Assembly (NCBI GenBank): GCA_039989855.1
Contig: JBDXGZ010000026.1
Coordinates: 124,001-188,000, forward strand
Origin: CALFVT01 sp039989855
Lineage (GTDB): Bacteria > Pseudomonadota > Alphaproteobacteria > Caulobacterales > Maricaulaceae
DNA: 64,000 nucleotides
Reading direction: 5' to 3'
Of the stretch, positions 34,941 through 43,820 are shown piece after piece; the first letter of the stretch is position 1; each line of letters starts with the position of its first letter. The notes beneath the pieces are model-generated. The model saw only the letters and a program-made list of their open reading frames with translations. It made no database searches and was not told the origin of the DNA. The position numbers and the translations under genes are program-made.

Positions 34941-35636
34941 TTAGTGCTCGCCGTCAGTTGCTGCGTCTACAGCGTCTTCAACTTTTTCCATCACGCCGTC
35001 GACCTTTTCCATGATCTCTTTCGGGGCGTCCATGACCTCTTCAATTTTTTCCATTACCGCAGTTTCGACTGTTTCAAGCTCAACTGTTTCAACAATAGCA
35101 GCAACAGGTGGAGCCAGCGGTGCGCCGGAGTTGCTGTTCAAATAAGCGATGACAGCGGCGCGGTCAGCGGCTTTTTTAACACCGATGAAACTCATATTTG
35201 TGCCTTTAAGATATTTGCTAGGCTTAGCGAGAAATCCATCGAGGGTTTCATAGTCCCACGTAATGCCTGCACTATTGAGGGCGTTAGAATATTTAAAGCT
35301 TGAGTTTTGCGCGCCTGCCGCACCGACAATGCCCCAAAGGTTCGGGCCTGTGCTATTTGCGCCGCCATTGTCAACATTGTGACAGGCTTGGCATTTTTTG
35401 AAAACTTTTTTACCTTTGGTCACGTCCATCGCGGCAACCCAATCGGCTTGTGGGAACGGCAGTGGCTTTTCGGCTTTTTCGCCCGCGGCTTTTGGTTCAG
35501 GCAGCTCAAGCGCATAAGCGGGGGCTAACGGGGCTTCCGCATGGAGAACCAAGTGCGACGCTTCTTTTAGCATCATATAGCCGAGGCCTGTTGCTAATAT
35601 AGCGGCAGCAATTTTATTAAACCCGAGGTCACCCAT
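34941..35636 (-). CDS. Membrane-anchored class I cytochrome c with acidic helical tail
   Basis: A 231-residue cytochrome c of the CycM/c552 type. An uncleaved N-terminal helix (FNKIAAAILATGLGYMML) anchors it to the inner membrane and a Pro/Ala/Glu linker follows. The heme site is CQACH (Cys82, Cys85, His86) and the sixth ligand is Met148 in KGTNMSF. Such cytochromes carry electrons from the bc1 complex to terminal oxidases. Unusually the chain goes on about 55 residues past the heme domain, with a Glu/Val/Met-rich amphipathic region (EKIEEVMDAPKEIMEKVD). The gene is monocistronic. Confidence 0.92.
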   Translation of the reverse strand: MGDLGFNKIAAAILATGLGYMMLKEASHLVLHAEAPLAPAYALELPEPKAAGEKAEKPLPFPQADWVAAMDVTKGKKVFKKCQACHNVDNGGANSTGPNLWGIVGAAGAQNSSFKYSNALNSAGITWDYETLDGFLAKPSKYLKGTNMSFIGVKKAADRAAVIAYLNSNSGAPLAPPVAAIVETVELETVETAVMEKIEEVMDAPKEIMEKVDGVMEKVEDAVDAATDGEH

Positions 35637-35913
35637 GATTATGTCTCGTCTGTTACTCTATAAGTCGTCAATTTAGCGTTCTTTTATAAGAGTCTTCATA
35701 TTTTGCAACAAAGGAATATGACAAAGCGCTGTAAATCCCTTGCGGCTAAGAGTCGCTAGTTGTTTCGAGGCTACATTAGGCGGGAAACCTTAAAATATTA
35801 CCCTTAAAGCTCTGAAAGCCAAGCTTTCACAGCCATGTGATAGGGGTTTGACGCGACATTTGAGGATTGCTAACTATATAAGGCTTACGAAAAATAGAAA
35901 AAGGACCCTGATT

Positions 35914-36381
35914 ATGGGACTCAAAACATCAATTTTTGCAGGCTTTGCTGTCGCGACTATGGCTTTCGCCGCGCCCACGCCCGAAGCTTACGCCAAGGAT
36001 AAAGCACCTGTTTATACGTCTTGGAATAAAAATATAGCTGTCGGCGGCTATGACGCCGTTAGCTTTTTTAAGAGTAAACCTACCGAAGGGAAGTCAGAAT
36101 TTACGGCGCTTTATAATGGAGCCGAGTGGCACTTCTCAAGCGAAGCCAATCGTGATTTGTTCGAAGCGAACCCAGAAGCTTTTGCGCCGCAATATGGAGG
36201 CTATTGTGCGTGGGCAGTCGCGGGAGGTAAGCTCGCGAAAGGCTCTCCGAAACACTGGAACATTGAAGACGGAAAACTATATCTGAACTATAACGGTAAG
36301 ATCAAAGACCGCTGGACGGCTGACCGTGCGAATTTTATAACGCAGGCCGATGAAGAATGGCCGGGTATATTAACCGATTAA
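35914..36381 (+). CDS. Exported YHS domain protein
   Basis: About 155 residues from the ATG at 35914, which has AAGGA upstream; the frame is open from 35848. A signal peptide ends near EAYAKD. The YHS domain runs from about residue 40 to 110 (VGGYDAVSFF, then FSSEANRDLFEANPEAFAPQYGGYC). Several exported YHS proteins are suspected to bind metal. A strong terminator follows. Confidence 0.88.
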   Translation: MGLKTSIFAGFAVATMAFAAPTPEAYAKDKAPVYTSWNKNIAVGGYDAVSFFKSKPTEGKSEFTALYNGAEWHFSSEANRDLFEANPEAFAPQYGGYCAWAVAGGKLAKGSPKHWNIEDGKLYLNYNGKIKDRWTADRANFITQADEEWPGILTD

Positions 36382-36390
36382 ATGACCCAA

Positions 36391-36418
36391 AAAGCCCGCG
36401 TGATGCGGGCTTTGTTTT
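36391..36418. terminator. Terminator shared by the YHS gene and nudC
   Basis: AAAGCCCGC (36391-36399) and GCGGGCTTT (36405-36413) pair perfectly around GTGAT, followed by GTTTT. On the minus strand the A run ahead of the stem gives a T tract too. It lies between two convergent genes. Confidence 0.85.
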
Positions 36419-36422
36419 ATCT

Positions 36423-37316
36423 TTATTGTGATAACCACTCACGGAGAAGGTGGTGAGCGATGGTAAAACGCGGCGGCCTGAGAAAAGCATCCGAGCGTTT
36501 ATCAAAGACATCTTGAACGGTTTGCTTTGAAAACCACTGGGCTGTGCGGAGTTCCTCTTTATTGATCTTTAGCTCGCGGCTTTTGGCCTCGCATGTATAT
36601 CCCATCATGAGTTGGCTCGGGAAGGGCCAGGGCTGTGAGAAGATGTAACGTGGGTTTTTAACATCCAGTCCGACTTCTTCTTTCACTTCGCGTAGGACGG
36701 CCGCTTCGGGTGTTTCACCTGTTGAGATGAACCCTGCGAGGGCTGAATAAGCTCCGTCTGGAAAATTATGTCCCGCACCTAAGAGGCAGTGATCTTCATG
36801 TGTGACCATCATAATGACGACAGGATTGACGCGGGGGTAATGTTCTGTCTCGCAAGAGGGGCACTTACGCGCGAGGCCCGAATAAACGGCGATGCTCTTT
36901 TGCCCGCATTTGGCGCAAAAATTATTATTATAATGCCAGTCTAGAAAAGACCGCGCGCGCCCAATCGTGGCGAGGTGATCAGGCGTCATGCGGGAGGCAA
37001 CCCCGCGTAGCTCTTGATAGCTCTCAGCAGGCGCGGCCTGATTATCTTCGGCTAAGTTAAAAGCAAATAATGGATCACCGTCGTGCAGGCCTAAAAATAG
37101 AGGGCCGGGGTCATATAGGTTTTGCCCGATCAATGTTTTTGGGTGAGGGGTAATCGGTGATAAATCTTCATTTAGTGCAGGCCGCCCCGCGACAAATAAG
37201 AGCGCGCGCGCCTTTGGGTTTTCAAGATAGGACGTGACCTGTTCGGGTGAACGGTCAAGCTCCATGAAATCAAGACGAGAGCCCGTAAAAGGCATGGGAT
37301 TGGGTATATAGGTCAT
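36423..37316 (-). CDS. nudC: NADH pyrophosphatase / RNA deNADding Nudix enzyme NudC
   Basis: About 297 residues from the ATG at 37316; a GTG three codons upstream is less likely. NudC hydrolyses NADH to NMNH and AMP and removes NAD caps from RNA. A zinc ribbon with two Cys pairs (CAKC, then CPSC, about residues 134-155) precedes the Nudix box at about 195-217 (GETPEAAVLREVKEEVGL). The NudC signature SQPWPFPSQLMMG follows. All catalytic glutamates are in place. It ends at the shared terminator. Confidence 0.93.
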   Translation of the reverse strand: MTYIPNPMPFTGSRLDFMELDRSPEQVTSYLENPKARALLFVAGRPALNEDLSPITPHPKTLIGQNLYDPGPLFLGLHDGDPLFAFNLAEDNQAAPAESYQELRGVASRMTPDHLATIGRARSFLDWHYNNNFCAKCGQKSIAVYSGLARKCPSCETEHYPRVNPVVIMMVTHEDHCLLGAGHNFPDGAYSALAGFISTGETPEAAVLREVKEEVGLDVKNPRYIFSQPWPFPSQLMMGYTCEAKSRELKINKEELRTAQWFSKQTVQDVFDKRSDAFLRPPRFTIAHHLLREWLSQ

Positions 37317-37331
37317 AAAGGTCACGATTTG

Positions 37332-37359
37332 AAAAAAATAAGCGGGCTTTAGGCCCGCT
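37332..37359 (-). terminator. Terminator of the DUF4282 gene
   Basis: On the minus strand AGCGGGC (37359-37353) pairs with GCCCGCT (37347-37341), followed by a T-rich run to 37332. It lies 33 bases past the DUF4282 gene stop and just before nudC. Confidence 0.85.
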
Positions 37360-37391
37360 CTGTTATATTTTATAAAACTAAGGCTATTGGG

Positions 37392-38060
37392 TTAGCTTTT
37401 AGGCTTAGTCACTCGCTTTTTATAAGGTGTACCATCTTTCTTTAACCGAACGCCGCCACTGGATTTTGCACTTGCCTTTTTAGCTGTTGTTTTTTTAGCA
37501 GGTGCTTTTTTAGCCGTTGTCTTTTTAGCAGGAGCCTTTTTAGGCGGCTCGATTGTGATGTCCTCAGCTTTAACAGTTTTTGTTCGTGTTTTTGTTTTAA
37601 CAGTGTCGGCGGATTTTGTTGTTTTCTTTTCAACTTTTTCGCCCAAATCACTTGCGGCATCTTTTGTTTTATCAAGAGCAGAGCGGGTTTTTTCTCCCGC
37701 CGTTTTTGCGGCGTCACGCGCTTTAGCGGTGGCAACTTCTGCAGCTTTACGTGCTTCTTCGAGTAGATCGACATCAGCCGTTTCGCCTTTGCCACCGTCA
37801 GGAGAGAGATTGTCATTAATCCGAAAGAGAGCGATGAGGGCTTCACATAGTAGGCGTAAGCTTACAACCGACAGAAGAAGCATGACAAAAAAACCGACAA
37901 AACGCAGAATACCAGCGAGGGGGCCAAGCCATATATTTTCAAACATGGTCGCACCAAATGTCAGGGCTATTGCAATTAAAGCCAACCAATAAAATGCACG
38001 TACGAGTTTCTCTTTCATCATTTTATCGAAAGAGAGAAAGAAATTCAGAATATTCGTCAT
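37392..38060 (-). CDS. DUF4282-like membrane protein with histone-H1-like Lys/Ala tail
   Basis: A 222-residue protein. The N-terminal 85 residues hold two membrane helices and the RLLCEALIALFRINDNLS ending typical of DUF4282. A helical stretch with DAAKTAGEKTRSALDKTKDA repeats (about 105-145) follows, resembling LEA or apolipoprotein repeats. The tail is a run of (A/T)KK(A/T)PAKK units rich in Lys, Ala and Thr, like bacterial histone-H1 proteins. The combination suggests a membrane protein with a DNA- or phosphate-binding cytoplasmic tail. The function is unknown. Confidence 0.7.
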   Translation of the reverse strand: MTNILNFFLSFDKMMKEKLVRAFYWLALIAIALTFGATMFENIWLGPLAGILRFVGFFVMLLLSVVSLRLLCEALIALFRINDNLSPDGGKGETADVDLLEEARKAAEVATAKARDAAKTAGEKTRSALDKTKDAASDLGEKVEKKTTKSADTVKTKTRTKTVKAEDITIEPPKKAPAKKTTAKKAPAKKTTAKKASAKSSGGVRLKKDGTPYKKRVTKPKS

Positions 38061-38166
38061 GGCAATTAGTCTCCAAATGTTTTCTTATTAAAGCTTGCTC
38101 GGCGGTGTTTGGCAAGCCTTCACACAAATTAGAATTATGGGTGCAAGCCCAATTAAAGCGTAGCGC

Positions 38167-39597
38167 CTATTGCGGGGCAGATTGGGGGGGCAAGGATGCG
38201 GCGGGCCCCTCATGCAAGCTTTGTTCGCGTTGCAGTACAGGAGCCTCGACTCGCAAAGTGTCAATCTCGGTGCGACGACTTTTGAATTTAGGAAATTGAG
38301 ATTTGCTCAGGGGCTTTCCAGATAATTGTGATAGTCGTCGTGGATTGATAGCTTTGCCGTTGTGATGGACTTCATAATGTAGATGTGGCCCCGTCGAGCG
38401 ACCCGTTGTGCCCACATATCCAATCACTTGATCTTGTCGAACGTAAGCCCCTGCTTTCACGCCGCGTGCAAATTTCGATAGATGCGCATAGGCGGTTTTA
38501 TAACCGTCCGAATGACGGATACGAATATAATTGCCGAAGCTTCCAAATCTATTGGCGCGCTCAACTGTACCCGAACCCGCTGCTAGGATAGGCGTGCCAC
38601 GAGGCGCGGCGAAATCAACACCTTTATGGGTTTTCACATAGCCTAAAATAGGATGTCTGCGTTTTCCGAACCGTCCTGAGAGGCGCGCCCCGTTTACAGG
38701 CGTTGCACGGAGTTTACGTTTCGCCGTTTTTCCGCTCTCATCATAAAAGTTTTCTCGGCCCTTAGAATCTTCATAAAGATAATAGCTTGAGGTTTTGCCG
38801 CGCGGGCTAAAGCTTGTATATAATAAGTCACCAGCTTTGATGATGTCGCCACGGCGGTCACGGGCGACTTCGAAAAACATCTCAAATCTATCACCCGGCT
38901 GTATGTCGCGTTGGAAATCGACAGAATATTCGTAAATATTAGCAAATTGCTGAATGACTTTATCGGGTGCTCCGAGGCGGTTGGCATCCAGATATAGACT
39001 ATTTTCAATTGTCGATTTTACGGTGACGCGGTCAAATTTAAATTCGGCAGAAACATCACGGCTTTTAAAGTCACCGCTTGCCGCGCGTTCAACAAAGACC
39101 GTCCGTTCAATATTTGGCTTGTAGATGACATCGGTGATTTGGTCATTATTATAAACAAAGTTAAAGTTCTGCCCTGCGCGAACGTTGCGCGGGTCATACA
39201 CGTCTGAAAAACTTTGGGTGATTTTATAGGCTTCGCCTGGTGAAACGCCATGATTTTGTAATAAAGGCCCGAGGCTATCGCCTGATTTGACCTCTACCCG
39301 TTTGGTTATGAAACGCTCATGGTGACCGTCTTCAAAATATTGAGAAAATTGCGATAAATCAGTCGTTGGTACGGACTCAAGTGCTATTTTTTCTATACCA
39401 GTTTTTTCAGTCTCTATATTGCGGCTTAAGACGCTACCGACAATGGCGACACAGCATAGAGCGACAAGAAACGCGAAACGACGTGACTTTAAAAGCTGGG
39501 TATTAGACATTACAAAAAGAGCTTTCAAACGTAATCTAAGGGCCATTTTAGCGTGATTGATTTTTGGATTCATATCTTGCATTTGTCCCATGTTCAT
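38167..39597 (-). CDS. M23 family metalloendopeptidase (murein hydrolase)
   Basis: Up to 476 residues; the start could also be the ATG at 39510 (447 residues), just before the membrane helix (FAFLVALCCVAIVGSVL). A LysM-like/OapA region lies at about 95-150 (VKSGDSLGPLLQNHGVSPGE). The M23 peptidase domain is at about 310-420. Zinc ligands are visible in HKGVDFAAP and HLHYEVHHNG, and the GTTGRSTGPHLHYE signature is intact. It should cleave peptide cross-links in peptidoglycan, from the inner membrane. A Pro/Gln/Ser-rich C-terminus follows. It is divergent from the ydbH gene. Confidence 0.9.
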   Translation of the reverse strand: MNMGQMQDMNPKINHAKMALRLRLKALFVMSNTQLLKSRRFAFLVALCCVAIVGSVLSRNIETEKTGIEKIALESVPTTDLSQFSQYFEDGHHERFITKRVEVKSGDSLGPLLQNHGVSPGEAYKITQSFSDVYDPRNVRAGQNFNFVYNNDQITDVIYKPNIERTVFVERAASGDFKSRDVSAEFKFDRVTVKSTIENSLYLDANRLGAPDKVIQQFANIYEYSVDFQRDIQPGDRFEMFFEVARDRRGDIIKAGDLLYTSFSPRGKTSSYYLYEDSKGRENFYDESGKTAKRKLRATPVNGARLSGRFGKRRHPILGYVKTHKGVDFAAPRGTPILAAGSGTVERANRFGSFGNYIRIRHSDGYKTAYAHLSKFARGVKAGAYVRQDQVIGYVGTTGRSTGPHLHYEVHHNGKAINPRRLSQLSGKPLSKSQFPKFKSRRTEIDTLRVEAPVLQREQSLHEGPAASLPPQSAPQ

Positions 39598-39701
39598 CCG
39601 AGCTCTCTATTGTCAATCTTAAGACTAATGCTTCGTTAATTTTACAAAACATTGGCGAGATAAACACCTTATGCTAAGAGTAAAGCCTATGACTGCAATC
39701 T

Positions 39702-42700
39702 GTGCAAATTAAATTGTCGAAAACCACGCCTAAATCTACAGACGCAAATTTTATGCCGAAATCTGTGGTGAGTCGGATTGTGGCTGCGCGCCGCCATGTG
39801 GTGCTGGTGTGTGTGTGGTTATTTTGGCTTTTATTGTTAGGGGGTGCGGTTTTACTGGCTCACCTTTGGACGCAGCGATATGATTACCTTGAGCAGAGCG
39901 CCAAACAAATTCTCGCCGAGCGTAATATTATGGGCGATCTGGATATTATCGCTATAAACAGTTCGAGCTTACGCATAGAAAATATTGAGTTGCGCGAGAT
40001 AGATGCCCCTGACGAAACGGCCTTTTTTACAGCAGATATTGTTGAAGCGCATTATGCGTGGCAGGATCTACTTAAGGGCAAAATAGACGGTTTGGTCGTG
40101 ACCCGCCCCAAAGCTGTGGTGGAAATTGACGCAAGCGGCCGCATAATTGCGGGATGGGTACCGCCTACGCAAACCGGTGATGGGTCTGAATTTACCTTCC
40201 CAAAAGACGGCTTCACCGTGAAAGGTGGTCAGTTGACCGTGAAAAGCCCTTACGGAGAGGTGAGCTCATCGATAAATGCGGTGGTTTGGGATCGCTCCCA
40301 GTTTGATGTCGATTTAGATATCACCCCAGCGCAGCTTGGCCATAATGATACATCCTCCGTGGTTGGCGGTCGTATCTCCGTTCAGGCTGAGACAGAAGAT
40401 TACGCGGTTGAGACCGATTTAAATCTGATAACGCTTATGAGCGATGCGGTTGAAGCTGGTCGTGCCAATATAAAGAGTCAGCTATCGGTTCGGCAGGACG
40501 CAGGGCAATGGGAAATCAATGGACCTATGTCTATTGTCTTGGACGATGTTGTCAGCGGAAACACAAATTTTTCAAACCTATCAATAACCTCTGTTGGTAA
40601 CATCAGTCTTCCGACGTTAACGGGCGCAAAAAAATCTATAATGGCAGAGCTTGGTTATCAACTCGGCTATCAGGGGGATGTTGATATTACCGCTCAAAAT
40701 CTAACCGCCTTTGATGACCCGTCCCGTACGGCTTTAGCGAACAAGCTCAGCTTTCATGATATTTTGCAGAAATCCCCGATTTTAAGAGACTTTGCACCAA
40801 TTCTTAAATCACAAGTGCGGCGCGTCTTATCCAATACGGATATTGCCGCGAAACTCACTATCACAAAACAAGGAGAGACTTTAAGGGTCGTGGCCCGAGA
40901 GGATGTTCTCATTTCGCGAGACGGAACGCCGTGGCAGATTAAGCCAAGCGCGTCAGCGCCGTTGATTGATATCCGCCCTCAAGGTGAGGGGAGTGTTCCT
41001 TATAGAGGGGTCAGTCATTTCAGCTTTGTAAAACCGGCGCCTTTACCTGTCGTACTTTCGCAAGGGTCTATGCAGTTTGGTTTAACCTCGCCAACCGCTT
41101 TTGCGGGTGTGAGTGCCTTTGATGGCCGTGTGCATTTTCCGCAAAACTGGGTGACGGACGATCTGGCCGGTCAGCCCACATCTTTATTGGTGCAAAAAGC
41201 AGATATATCTTTTGAGCGCGCGGGCGAGACGAGCCAATTCGCGGCAAAGACCGATTTCAATATTACGGGGAAAATCCCCGGAGGCTACGTGACCGAGCTT
41301 GGCGGGAGTGGTAACGTCGTCATTGACCAAAATATTAAGAGTTCACGCTTACAATTTAGCTCCGAGGAGTCTTTGTCTTATAGTCGCGTCGATTTAACCT
41401 CTGGATGGATTTTAGAGGACGGGACATTATCTCTTGCGGCTCCCGTTCTAATGATGGGGCTACCAGAACAGCGGAAGGTTGACGTCGCTCTTAAAGACGT
41501 CACCACCCGTATACATGACGGCGATGTGCGTGATTTTCAGGCTGATATTAAGGCTATCGACGGGACAGGCTTATTGCAGTTAAAAGCTGACGGCCTCAGC
41601 CAAGACTGGGCTTTGGGCGTCACAGATGGACAGATGACGTCCGCTGAATTTCCGATTGAAAACACGGATATCTTTACGCCAAAAGCTGTGATTAGCACTA
41701 AACTTGTTGAAGGCAGTGCCCCTGTTTTTGATATAGATAGCCCCGTTACGTCTGTGAGTACTGATCTTGTTTCTACGGATGAAATAGCCGTGCATATGTC
41801 GGGTACGGCAGATAATTTAATCGTTGATTATGATGCCAAGCTGTTTCGTTTCGCAGATCCGTCTTTGCCTCAAATTCCGATGGTTGGCCAAACGCGCCTC
41901 ATCGGAACGCAGTGGCAGGGAGAGTCGGTGGCGCGATTGCCTCAAGACCTTGATACGCCGATTGATGTTTCGTTTATATTTGAAGATGGTGAGGGGGAAG
42001 CTGACGTTAATATCCAAACGCTCAGCTTTACCGAAAAAGGCTTACAGCCTCAAAATCTTGTGGAAACTTTACGGGGTAAAATTGGTGCTGTGAACGGTAG
42101 CGTTTCAACCGCCATAAAGCTTGAATTTGGTGAAGGGAAAGATTTGAAGTCCTACGGAACCGCGACTTTTGATGATTTGGATTTCGGTATATTACCTGGA
42201 ACTGTGCAAGGTCTGAACGGTGAGTTGGCGTTCACCTCCTTTTTCCCGTTAGAGACGTCAGGTCGTCAAACATTGAAATTGAAGTCATTTGACCCCGGGT
42301 TTCCTTTGCCTGATGGTGAGATCGAGTTTGAACTTTTGCCGGGAAAAATAAACATCCACCGCGCGGAATGGACCATAGATGATGGATCTATATATATTGA
42401 GCCTTTAATTTGGGATTTTTCTGCGACGGAAAACCGTGCGGTTTTGGCGGTAAAAGACGTGACGATTCAAAACTTTATTGAGCGACCCAGTGATAGTAAA
42501 CTTGAAATTACAGGCGCGGTGTCTGGGCGGTTGCCCCTTGTCGTTTCGGGTGTACAGGTCAATGTCGAGGAGGGGCAGTTAAGCGTTCCTAACGGTGGGA
42601 ATATACGGTTCAATCATTCGAGCACAGATTTGGCTGGCGCGCAAAATCAGGCCGTTGGCGTGGCTTTTGATGCCTTAAAAGATTTTGAATATGATATGTT

Positions 42701-42932
42701 TGAGCTGAATATAAACGGCCCGTTAGATGGCCTCGTACGCCTTCGAACCGTTTTCACAGGGGCGAATGAAGATGTGTACGAGGGTCAACCCTTTGAATTT
42801 GACGTAGAAATTGAAGGGGAGCTTATGAACTTAATGCGTAATTTGGACCCTGAGAGAATATTAAGCGAAGGATATTATGACTTGGCTCTCAAAGAGAGAG
42901 CGGAGCAATCACATAATCATACAAAGGAATGA
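39702..42932 (+). CDS. ydbH: AsmA-like intermembrane lipid transport protein, YdbH type
   Basis: A 1076-residue protein with an N-terminal membrane helix (VLVCVWLFWLLLLGGAVLL) and a long beta-rich periplasmic body. It ends in the YdbH-family region (NGPLDGLVRLRTVFTGANEDVY then FDVEIEGELMNLMRNLDP). In E. coli YdbH, TamB and YhdP are redundant bridges that move phospholipids to the outer membrane. The start is taken at GTG 39702; an ATG 17 codons later also precedes the membrane helix. It is followed by ynbE and ydbL homologues, the same gene order as in enterobacteria, which supports the assignment. Confidence 0.85.
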   Translation: MQIKLSKTTPKSTDANFMPKSVVSRIVAARRHVVLVCVWLFWLLLLGGAVLLAHLWTQRYDYLEQSAKQILAERNIMGDLDIIAINSSSLRIENIELREIDAPDETAFFTADIVEAHYAWQDLLKGKIDGLVVTRPKAVVEIDASGRIIAGWVPPTQTGDGSEFTFPKDGFTVKGGQLTVKSPYGEVSSSINAVVWDRSQFDVDLDITPAQLGHNDTSSVVGGRISVQAETEDYAVETDLNLITLMSDAVEAGRANIKSQLSVRQDAGQWEINGPMSIVLDDVVSGNTNFSNLSITSVGNISLPTLTGAKKSIMAELGYQLGYQGDVDITAQNLTAFDDPSRTALANKLSFHDILQKSPILRDFAPILKSQVRRVLSNTDIAAKLTITKQGETLRVVAREDVLISRDGTPWQIKPSASAPLIDIRPQGEGSVPYRGVSHFSFVKPAPLPVVLSQGSMQFGLTSPTAFAGVSAFDGRVHFPQNWVTDDLAGQPTSLLVQKADISFERAGETSQFAAKTDFNITGKIPGGYVTELGGSGNVVIDQNIKSSRLQFSSEESLSYSRVDLTSGWILEDGTLSLAAPVLMMGLPEQRKVDVALKDVTTRIHDGDVRDFQADIKAIDGTGLLQLKADGLSQDWALGVTDGQMTSAEFPIENTDIFTPKAVISTKLVEGSAPVFDIDSPVTSVSTDLVSTDEIAVHMSGTADNLIVDYDAKLFRFADPSLPQIPMVGQTRLIGTQWQGESVARLPQDLDTPIDVSFIFEDGEGEADVNIQTLSFTEKGLQPQNLVETLRGKIGAVNGSVSTAIKLEFGEGKDLKSYGTATFDDLDFGILPGTVQGLNGELAFTSFFPLETSGRQTLKLKSFDPGFPLPDGEIEFELLPGKINIHRAEWTIDDGSIYIEPLIWDFSATENRAVLAVKDVTIQNFIERPSDSKLEITGAVSGRLPLVVSGVQVNVEEGQLSVPNGGNIRFNHSSTDLAGAQNQAVGVAFDALKDFEYDMFELNINGPLDGLVRLRTVFTGANEDVYEGQPFEFDVEIEGELMNLMRNLDPERILSEGYYDLALKERAEQSHNHTKE

Positions 42933-43040
42933 TTTTTAGACTTTGTTATAAATTGCTCTATAAATAAAGGTTATATCGTCCAACATAGGATGAAAACCCT
43001 GTTCAGACCCAGTTAATCGGGCCTAGCGTAAGAGAGACAT

Positions 43041-43238
43041 ATGAAACAGATCATACATGTCAGTTTACTGATAGTCGCGACGAGCCTGTCGCTTGGTGCG
43101 TGTACAGTTACGCACAAAATCGCGCCCTCTTCAGAGCCGATACGGATTGATTTGAATGTAAAGATTGATCAAGAAGTCCGTGTCCGTTTGGATAAGGAAG
43201 TCGATGATCTGATCGCAGATAACCCTAACCTGTTTTAG
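43041..43238 (+). CDS. ynbE: YnbE-like lipoprotein
   Basis: A 65-residue lipoprotein with lipobox SLGACTV. The mature part (TVTHKIAPSSEPIRIDLNVK) is the family hallmark. In E. coli YnbE is an outer-membrane lipoprotein that extends the YdbH bridge by beta-strand addition. The gene follows ydbH after 108 bases and is 9 bases before ydbL. Confidence 0.9.
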   Translation: MKQIIHVSLLIVATSLSLGACTVTHKIAPSSEPIRIDLNVKIDQEVRVRLDKEVDDLIADNPNLF

Positions 43239-43247
43239 GAAATGGAT

Positions 43248-43667
43248 ATGACAAAGATGAATAATTTTAACCTACCCAAGACGCTGATGAAAAACGTTCT
43301 TCCTGCCATGGGTGCATTTGCCCTTTTATCGGGAACGGGTGTTGTGGTGACTATGGTGAATACGCCTGCGGCTCATGCTCAAATCAAAAGTGCGAAGTCA
43401 ATCGTTGACGACGCACTGTCAAAGGGCGTTATCGGTGAAACTATATCGGGTTACTTGGCGCCTGTTGACGGCGGTGTCGTGAGTGTAGACGTTCGTAATG
43501 CCATGAATGAAATTAATATTGGTCGAAAGTCGGTTTATACGCGCCTTGCGCGGGAACAAAATTTGTCGATTGAGGTTGTCGCGACCTTAACGGGTGAAAA
43601 ACAGATCGCCAAAGCCCGCTCTGGCCATAAGGTGCTGGATCAATCGGGACAGTGGCGAACGAAATAG
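43248..43667 (+). CDS. ydbL: YdbL family periplasmic protein (DUF1318)
   Basis: About 139 residues from the ATG at 43248, chosen because AGGA lies 7 bases before it; the ATG at 43242 is too close to that site. A signal peptide ends at AHAQI. The DUF1318 domain (SKGVIGETISGYLAPVDG, MNEINIGRKSVYTRLA) covers the rest. In E. coli YdbL acts as a chaperone for YnbE-YdbH assembly. A terminator follows. Confidence 0.92.
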   Translation: MTKMNNFNLPKTLMKNVLPAMGAFALLSGTGVVVTMVNTPAAHAQIKSAKSIVDDALSKGVIGETISGYLAPVDGGVVSVDVRNAMNEINIGRKSVYTRLAREQNLSIEVVATLTGEKQIAKARSGHKVLDQSGQWRTK

Positions 43668-43703
43668 ACCCTTTTGAGACAATTCTCGTGATATTATAAG
43701 ATG

Positions 43704-43728
43704 ACCTGCCATATTGGCGGGTTTTTTT
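43704..43728 (+). terminator. Terminator of the ydbH-ynbE-ydbL operon
   Basis: ACCTGCC (43704-43710) and GGCGGGT (43716-43722) pair with one wobble around ATATT, followed by a T run to 43728. Confidence 0.87.
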
Positions 43729-43820
43729 ATGTTTTAGGTTTTATGCTATCTGGATACAATTCTAACTTGGCGCAAAGTGGAAAGACGCTTAAACACGAAT
43801 AAGCTTTACGGAGACGAATC

